This document shows, one piece after another, positions 38,896 through 43,237 of a stretch of DNA of 43,237 nucleotides. Source of the DNA: Proteobacteria bacterium UBA6908. Lineage in GTDB: Bacteria > Pseudomonadota > Gammaproteobacteria > Acidiferrobacterales > UBA6901. Under the pieces are notes generated by a model, which saw only the letters and a list, made by a program, of their open reading frames with translations, was not told the origin of the DNA and made no database searches. The stretch covers positions 1 through 43,237 of the forward strand of contig DKBE01000006.1 of the NCBI GenBank assembly GCA_002451085.1, read 5' to 3'. Each line of letters begins with the position of its first letter. Position 1 is the first letter of the stretch. The translations under genes and the position numbers were made by a program.

Positions 38896-40113
38896 TCAGC
38901 GAGTGATGTCTTCTTCCGGGTTGGCCGTGATCTTGTGGATGCTGAGATCCGCACCCTGAAACTCTTCTTCTTCGGTGAGGCGGATCCCCACCCACTTCCG
39001 GAGTGCACCATAGATCAGCAGGCTGCCGGTCAGGGCGATCGCCACCCCGCCGAGCGTTCCCAGTAATTGCGCGAGCAGCGATACGCCGCCCATGCCGCCG
39101 AGCGCCGGGCTGCCGAAGATACCGCAGGCAATTCCGCCCCACGCACCGGCCAGCCCATGTAGCGGCCAGACTCCCAGCACGTCATCGATCTTCCAGCGGT
39201 TCTGAGTGAGGATGAAGGCAACCACGAACAGCACACCGGCCAGCGCACCGACTACCCCGGCGCCGACCGGGTGCATCACGTCCGACCCGGCGCAAACGGC
39301 GACCAATCCCGCCAGCGCACCGTTGTGAACAAAGCCCGGATCATTTCGGCCGGCGATCAGCGCACCCAGTACACCACCGACCATCGCCATCAGCGAATTC
39401 ACGGCCACCAGTCCGCTGATCTTGTCGAGACCCTGTGCGCTCATCACGTTGAATCCGAACCAGCCGACGACCAGGATCCACGATCCGAGCGCCAGAAACG
39501 GAATGCTGGACGGCGGAATGGCGATGACCTTGCCGTCCCGGGTGTAGCGTCCCTTGCGTGGACCAAGCATCAGCACGGCGCCAAGCGCAATCCAGCCTCC
39601 CATGGTGTGCACCACGACGGAGCCGGCAAAATCATGGAATTTGGCGCCGAGCGCGGATTCGATCAGGGCCTGCACATGAAAGCGCTCTCCCCACACAATG
39701 CCTTCATAAAACGGATACACCAGCCCGACGATCACGGCCGAGGCGACCAATTGTGGCCAGAAACGTGCACGCTCCGCGATTCCGCCGGAGATGATGGCCG
39801 GGACGGCAGCGGCGAAGGTCAGCAGAAAAAAGAACTTCATCAGATCGATACCACTCTTGGCCGCCAGCTCCGGTGCGCCCGCCAGGAAAGTCACACCATA
39901 GGCCACGGCATAACCGACAAAGAAATACGCCAGCGTGGATATACTGAAGTCGCTGAGAATCTTGACCAGGGCATTGACCTGGTTCTTCTTGCGCACCGTA
40001 CCGGCTTCGAGAAAGGCAAACCCGGCGTGCATCGCCAGCACCAGAATGGCACCCATCAACAGGAAGAAGGCATCCGGGCCGAGCACGGGCTGGACGGCAA
40101 CTATCTCATTCAT
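38896..40113 (-). CDS. amt: Ammonium transporter (Amt family)
   Basis: Amt proteins are trimeric inner-membrane ammonium channels. The 405-residue product has about eleven hydrophobic spans without a cleaved signal peptide (it begins with a direct span, FFLLMGAILVLAMHAGFAFL). Key motifs are FLEAGTVRKKNQVNALVKIL, ISGGIAERARFWP, the first pore His in FHDFAGSVVVHTMGGW, and the second in VWPLHGLAGAWGGI. The C-terminal tail (RLTEEEEFQGADLSIHKITA) is the region that contacts PII in relatives. No glnK is adjacent, in contrast to the usual glnK-amtB pair. The ATG at 40113 has a GAGG ribosome binding site. Confidence 0.94.
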   Translation of the reverse strand: MNEIVAVQPVLGPDAFFLLMGAILVLAMHAGFAFLEAGTVRKKNQVNALVKILSDFSISTLAYFFVGYAVAYGVTFLAGAPELAAKSGIDLMKFFFLLTFAAAVPAIISGGIAERARFWPQLVASAVIVGLVYPFYEGIVWGERFHVQALIESALGAKFHDFAGSVVVHTMGGWIALGAVLMLGPRKGRYTRDGKVIAIPPSSIPFLALGSWILVVGWFGFNVMSAQGLDKISGLVAVNSLMAMVGGVLGALIAGRNDPGFVHNGALAGLVAVCAGSDVMHPVGAGVVGALAGVLFVVAFILTQNRWKIDDVLGVWPLHGLAGAWGGIACGIFGSPALGGMGGVSLLAQLLGTLGGVAIALTGSLLIYGALRKWVGIRLTEEEEFQGADLSIHKITANPEEDITR

Positions 40114-40155
40114 GCGTATCGATCCTCAGTTTAAGTTGATTCTGGCTGGCTGAAA

Positions 40156-40752
40156 TCAGACATCGTGTCGCCCGGTCAGGGCGCGGGCAAGCGTACCGCG
40201 ATCGGTGTATTCAAGTTCGCCACCAACCGGGACCCCGTAGGCAATGCGGCTGGCGCGAATCCCGCGGGCGCGTGCCAGATCGCCAATGTAATGCGCGGTG
40301 GCCTCGCCTTCCACGGTCAGGTTGGTGGCCAGAATCACCTCACGGATCTGTCCCTCATCCAGCAAGGTCTCGAGGCGTTGCAACCCCAGCTCTTCCGGGC
40401 CGATACCATCGAGGGGAGATAACCGGCCCATCAGCACAAAATACAAGCCGTTGTAGGCCGCCGATTGTTCGATGGAAGCCAGATCCGCTGGAGTTTCCAC
40501 CACACACAGCAGCGTGTGGTCGCGCCGAGGCGAGGCGCACACGGGGCACAGTTCGTCCTCGCTGAAATCGTTGCAGCGCCGGCAATGGCGCACCCGCTCG
40601 AGTGCGATCCGGATTGCCTCGCTCAGTGCGCGCGCACCTTCACGGTCGCGCGACAGCAGGTGAAAGGCCATTCGCTGCGCAGATTTCGGTCCGACTCCGG
40701 GCAGGCGACGCAGCGCCTGCTTGAGTCCTTCGATGGCGGGTGACGACGTCAC
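40156..40752 (-). CDS. recR: Recombination protein RecR
   Basis: RecR works with RecO to load RecA at gapped DNA. The 198-residue product has the helix-hairpin-helix [20 protein letters not shown], the zinc finger [16 protein letters not shown], the Toprim domain [20 protein letters not shown], and [20 protein letters not shown] with [20 protein letters not shown] at the C-terminus. The start is GTG at 40752, four bases after ybaB. dnaX-ybaB-recR is a conserved gene trio. Confidence 0.97.
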   Translation of the reverse strand: MTSSPAIEGLKQALRRLPGVGPKSAQRMAFHLLSRDREGARALSEAIRIALERVRHCRRCNDFSEDELCPVCASPRRDHTLLCVVETPADLASIEQSAAYNGLYFVLMGRLSPLDGIGPEELGLQRLETLLDEGQIREVILATNLTVEGEATAHYIGDLARARGIRASRIAYGVPVGGELEYTDRGTLARALTGRHDV

Positions 40753-40756
40753 GGGC

Positions 40757-41077
40757 TCAGAACGGCAGATTGAGCCCGGGGAGATTGAACCCGGATGTCA
40801 GACCCGCCATCTTCTGCTGTGTGGCGTCTTCTACCTTGCGCACGGCGTCATTGACTGCCGCGGCCACCAGGTCTTCGAGCATTTCCTTTTCGTCCTGCAG
40901 CAGCGAGGGGTCGATGGTCACTCGCTTCACATCATGCCGGCAGGTCATGATCACACTCACCAACCCGCCACCGGCGCTGCCGGTGACTTCGATGTTCGCC
41001 AGTTCCGCCTGGGCCTTGCGCAGATTCTCCTGCATCTGCTGCGCCTGCTTCATAATATTTCCCAAACCGCCTTTCAT
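40757..41077 (-). CDS. ybaB: Nucleoid-associated protein YbaB/EbfC
   Basis: This small DNA-binding dimer is encoded between dnaX and recR in most bacteria. The 106-residue product begins [20 protein letters not shown] and contains [40 protein letters not shown] and [20 protein letters not shown], all typical. The ATG at 41077 has a GGAG ribosome binding site. Its exact cellular role is not settled. Confidence 0.96.
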   Translation of the reverse strand: MKGGLGNIMKQAQQMQENLRKAQAELANIEVTGSAGGGLVSVIMTCRHDVKRVTIDPSLLQDEKEMLEDLVAAAVNDAVRKVEDATQQKMAGLTSGFNLPGLNLPF

Positions 41078-41103
41078 CGGTGCTCTCCGTTGTGGTTCGG
41101 CAT

Positions 41104-42720
41104 TCAGTCCTTGGGGCGAATGCTGGCTGTGTTCACTTTGGCGCCAAAGCTCTCCTGCAACGCCCGCACATGGGGGTCGTTCAGGATCACCTCGGTGGCC
41201 TGTTGCTGGAGTTCAGTCTGAACGCGCTGTTTCTCGCGCGCCGGGGTTTCGACTTCGGGCCGACCGGACTCGATCTGCAGGCTCAGGGTCCGGCCGTAAT
41301 GTTTCGACAGGGCATCACGCACCATCTGCTCCCGTTCTTTGCTGATCAGATTGGCGTAGCCTGGCTCGATGATGAGGATGATCCGTTCACCGGCGAGCTC
41401 CTTCAAGACGGTGTGCTGCAGGAGCTCGCGGGCCATGCCGCTGAGTCCGAGTTGCGCGACAATCTCGCTCCACGGTGTCGCGGTTTCTGCCGGGCGCGCC
41501 ACCGGACTCGCCTCCACGCGCGACGGCGATACGGAGACTGTCGTGGGTCGTGCCGCGGGTGTCCCGGCGCGTTTCGTCGTCCCGGCCGGTCGCGCAACCG
41601 GGGTGCTCGTGGGTCGGCGCTGCTCACTGCCCGGGGTGGCCGGGCGAAACGCCAGCATGCGCAACAGGGCCATCTCCAGACCGGTCTGTGGATCCGGTGC
41701 CAGCGCCAGATCGCGACGACCGATCAGACCGATCTGATAGAACAGTTGTACGTCTTCCGGTGCCAGACTGTCGGCCATCCGTCGAACGGCCGGATCTTCA
41801 TCCACGTCACTGCCGGCCGTCGACGGTACCGCCTGCCGCAGGGCGACCTCATGGAGCGCGCGCAGTAGTTCATCAAGAACCTGGTCGGGATCGGCATTGC
41901 GTTCATGCGCATCGGCAACGACCGTCAGGATCGCCGCGGCGTCGCCACTGGCCAGTGCATCCAGGAGTCCGTCGATGATGCTGTTATCGATGGTGCCCAG
42001 CATGTCACGCACCTCGGCTTCACTGACCTGGCCGCCTCCGAAGGCAATGGCCTGGTCGAGCAGACTCAGGGCGTCACGCAGACTGCCATCGGCGGACCGC
42101 GCCAGCAGACTCAGCGCCGTCCGGTCTATGTCGATACCTTCTGCGGTCAGGATCTTCTCGAGCTGGCCCTGTATGAGTTCCGGTGCAATGCGCTTGAGAT
42201 GGAATTGCAGGCAGCGTGACAGAACCGTGACCGGCAGTTTTTGCGGGTCGGTGGTCGCCAGCAGGAATTTGACATGCGGTGGTGGCTCTTCCAGCGTCTT
42301 CAGCAGGGCATTGAAGCTGTGGCCGGAGAGCATGTGCACTTCGTCGATCAGGTAAACCTTGTAGCGTCCGCGGGTCGGCGCATACTGCACGTTATCAAGC
42401 AGTTCGCGGGTATCATCGACCTTGGTGCGGGAAGCGGCGTCAACCTCGATGAGGTCGATAAACCGTCCCTCATCCACCTCGCGACAGGTCGTACAACTTC
42501 CACAAGGCTGGGAGCTGACACCGGTTTCGCAATTGAGACTTTTGGCCAGGATGCGGGCAATGGTGGTTTTGCCTACCCCGCGCGTGCCGGTAAACAAGAA
42601 CGCATGATGCAGACGGTCGTGATCGAGCGCATTGATCAGCGCGCGCGTGACGTGGGTCTGGCCGACCAGATCCGCGAACCGGCGCGGGCGCCACTTGCGT
42701 GCCAGCACCTGATAGCTCAT
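41104..42720 (-). CDS. dnaX: DNA polymerase III subunit tau
   Basis: DnaX forms the clamp-loader core. The 538-residue product starts [19 protein letters not shown] and has the Walker [21 protein letters not shown], a zinc site [16 protein letters not shown], Walker [21 protein letters not shown] and sensor [19 protein letters not shown]. After about residue 365 comes a Pro/Ala/Thr-rich linker, then a C-terminal tau-like domain ([20 protein letters not shown]). I chose ATG 42720 over an in-frame upstream codon at 42753, which would lie in the ffs-dnaX spacer. I saw no A-AAA-AAG slippery run, so the shorter gamma product may not be made by the E. coli mechanism. Confidence 0.96.
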   Translation of the reverse strand: MSYQVLARKWRPRRFADLVGQTHVTRALINALDHDRLHHAFLFTGTRGVGKTTIARILAKSLNCETGVSSQPCGSCTTCREVDEGRFIDLIEVDAASRTKVDDTRELLDNVQYAPTRGRYKVYLIDEVHMLSGHSFNALLKTLEEPPPHVKFLLATTDPQKLPVTVLSRCLQFHLKRIAPELIQGQLEKILTAEGIDIDRTALSLLARSADGSLRDALSLLDQAIAFGGGQVSEAEVRDMLGTIDNSIIDGLLDALASGDAAAILTVVADAHERNADPDQVLDELLRALHEVALRQAVPSTAGSDVDEDPAVRRMADSLAPEDVQLFYQIGLIGRRDLALAPDPQTGLEMALLRMLAFRPATPGSEQRRPTSTPVARPAGTTKRAGTPAARPTTVSVSPSRVEASPVARPAETATPWSEIVAQLGLSGMARELLQHTVLKELAGERIILIIEPGYANLISKEREQMVRDALSKHYGRTLSLQIESGRPEVETPAREKQRVQTELQQQATEVILNDPHVRALQESFGAKVNTASIRPKD

Positions 42721-42754
42721 GGCTGTATGTTCGGCCTCATGCGGAATCATCAAT

Positions 42755-42871
42755 GGGTGGCGGCTCGGGCCGGCCGCACCCTCGTACCCGAAATGGCTGC
42801 TGCGGCTGCTTCCTTCCGGACCTGACCGGGTTCACAACCCCTCGTCACAAGGGGGACCGACCGTCGCCGCC
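42755..42871 (-). ncRNA. ffs: Signal recognition particle RNA (4.5S)
   Basis: The minus strand carries GGTCAGGTCCGGAAGGAAGC followed by AGCC, the conserved apical domain that binds Ffh. The 5' and 3' ends pair through GGCGGC and GCCGCC, and the gene ends in ACCC as in E. coli. The predicted length of 117 matches the 114 bases of E. coli 4.5S RNA, with 44 bases before and 63 after the core (42 and 62 in E. coli). End positions are uncertain by a few bases. It lies 34 bases upstream of dnaX on the same strand, its common location. Confidence 0.9.
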
Positions 42872-42959
42872 ATAATCGGCGCACTGTCGAACCGTGAGTC
42901 TACCTGCGACCCGCCGATGGGTAAACGACAGACATCCACGGATTTACCTGCAAGGGAAA

Positions 42960-43049
<90 letters not shown>

Positions 43050-43069
43050 GGGGTTTTATGGGCCCACCC

Positions 43070-43075
43070 AATATA
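43070..43075 (-). promoter_or_regulatory. Possible -10 box for tRNA-Ser
   Basis: TATATT on the minus strand lies 20 bases before the tRNA 5' end, followed by a very GC-rich stretch (GGGTGGGCCC) like stable-RNA discriminators. No convincing -35 was found. Confidence 0.35.
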
Positions 43076-43215
43076 TAGAGGGCAGACACCCGTCCCGGAT
43101 ACGCCGGGGCGTGGTCACGGGCACAAACGGACGCGCAAGGGTAAACCACTCATCCTGGCCACGCAACGAAGGGCGCGGATCGGCGCCATGCACCTATATA
43201 GAATACCCGGAATAA

Positions 43216-43237
43216 TGGCGGAGAGGGTGGGATTCGA
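43216..43237 (-). tRNA. 3' end of a second tRNA (probably tRNA-Ser), cut by the window edge
   Basis: The last 22 bases read, on the minus strand, as half a T arm (TCGAATCCCACC), acceptor strand CCTCTCC, discriminator G and encoded CCA. The acceptor strand is identical to that of the tRNA-Ser(GGA) gene, so another serine isoacceptor is likely. The anticodon is outside the window. Confidence 0.75.

Noticed and set aside
39271..40134. A 287-codon plus-strand frame rich in His and Gln
   Set aside because: It is the antisense shadow of the membrane protein Amt.
40114..40155. A promoter for amt in the recR-amt gap
   Set aside because: No pair of hexamers with acceptable spacing was found in these 42 bases.

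Overview
The window is a block of core bacterial chromosome, almost entirely housekeeping genes. The organism is most likely a gammaproteobacterium. The order rpsB-tsf-pyrH-frr-uppS-cdsA-dxr-rseP-bamA-skp-lpxD-fabZ-lpxA-lpxB-rnhB-dnaE-accA-tilS-pyrG-kdsA-eno-ftsB is, from memory, the Pseudomonas-type arrangement (E. coli places dxr before uppS), with map-glnD diverging from rpsB. The full lipid A and outer-membrane assembly set shows a Gram-negative cell. The sequence is GC-rich with a few AT-rich promoter islands. A YeiH-type putative sulfate exporter at the left edge would fit a sulfur-metabolising lineage such as Chromatiales or Acidiferrobacterales, but that placement is inference.

Layout. 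Positions 1-1900 (+): the 3' end of a YeiH-family exporter with an unusual hydrophilic insert, a 42-residue single-span membrane protein, a strong terminator, then a UspA-like protein coupled to a membrane-anchored protein of unknown function. Positions 1908-26597 (-): 22 tightly packed genes for translation (S2, EF-Ts, RRF), UMP and CTP synthesis, undecaprenyl and isoprenoid synthesis, phospholipid precursor, outer-membrane assembly, lipid A, DNA replication, fatty acid synthesis, KDO and glycolysis, ending in the divisome gene ftsB. Many neighbours overlap by ATGA or GTGA. Positions 26598-26870 form a divergent control region with an rpsB promoter and a foldable leader. Positions 26871-30342 (+): map and glnD. 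Positions 30358-35126 (-): an amino acid permease, amiC-type amidase, tsaE and nnr. Positions 35147-36365 (+): queG and a tiny secreted-peptide ORF. Then orn (-); an M48 protease, a small cytochrome c and a pterin dehydratase (+); amt (-). Positions 40156-43237 (-): recR, ybaB and dnaX, preceded by the SRP RNA gene ffs, tRNA-Ser(GGA) and the 3' end of another tRNA.

Functionally the long minus-strand cluster joins precursor supply (UppS, Dxr, CdsA, AccA, FabZ, KdsA, PyrG) to envelope building (LpxA/B/D, BamA, Skp, RseP) and to growth-rate genes (rpsB, tsf, frr, dnaE). No mobile element, CRISPR array, prophage or integrase was seen, and there is no gene-free stretch over 300 bases. The least ordinary parts are the exporter plus small membrane protein at the left edge, the folded pyrG and rpsB leaders, the inverted repeat over the pterin dehydratase start, a 41-residue secreted-peptide ORF, and a KdsA with the metal-binding cysteine. 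I found no clear new multi-gene system.
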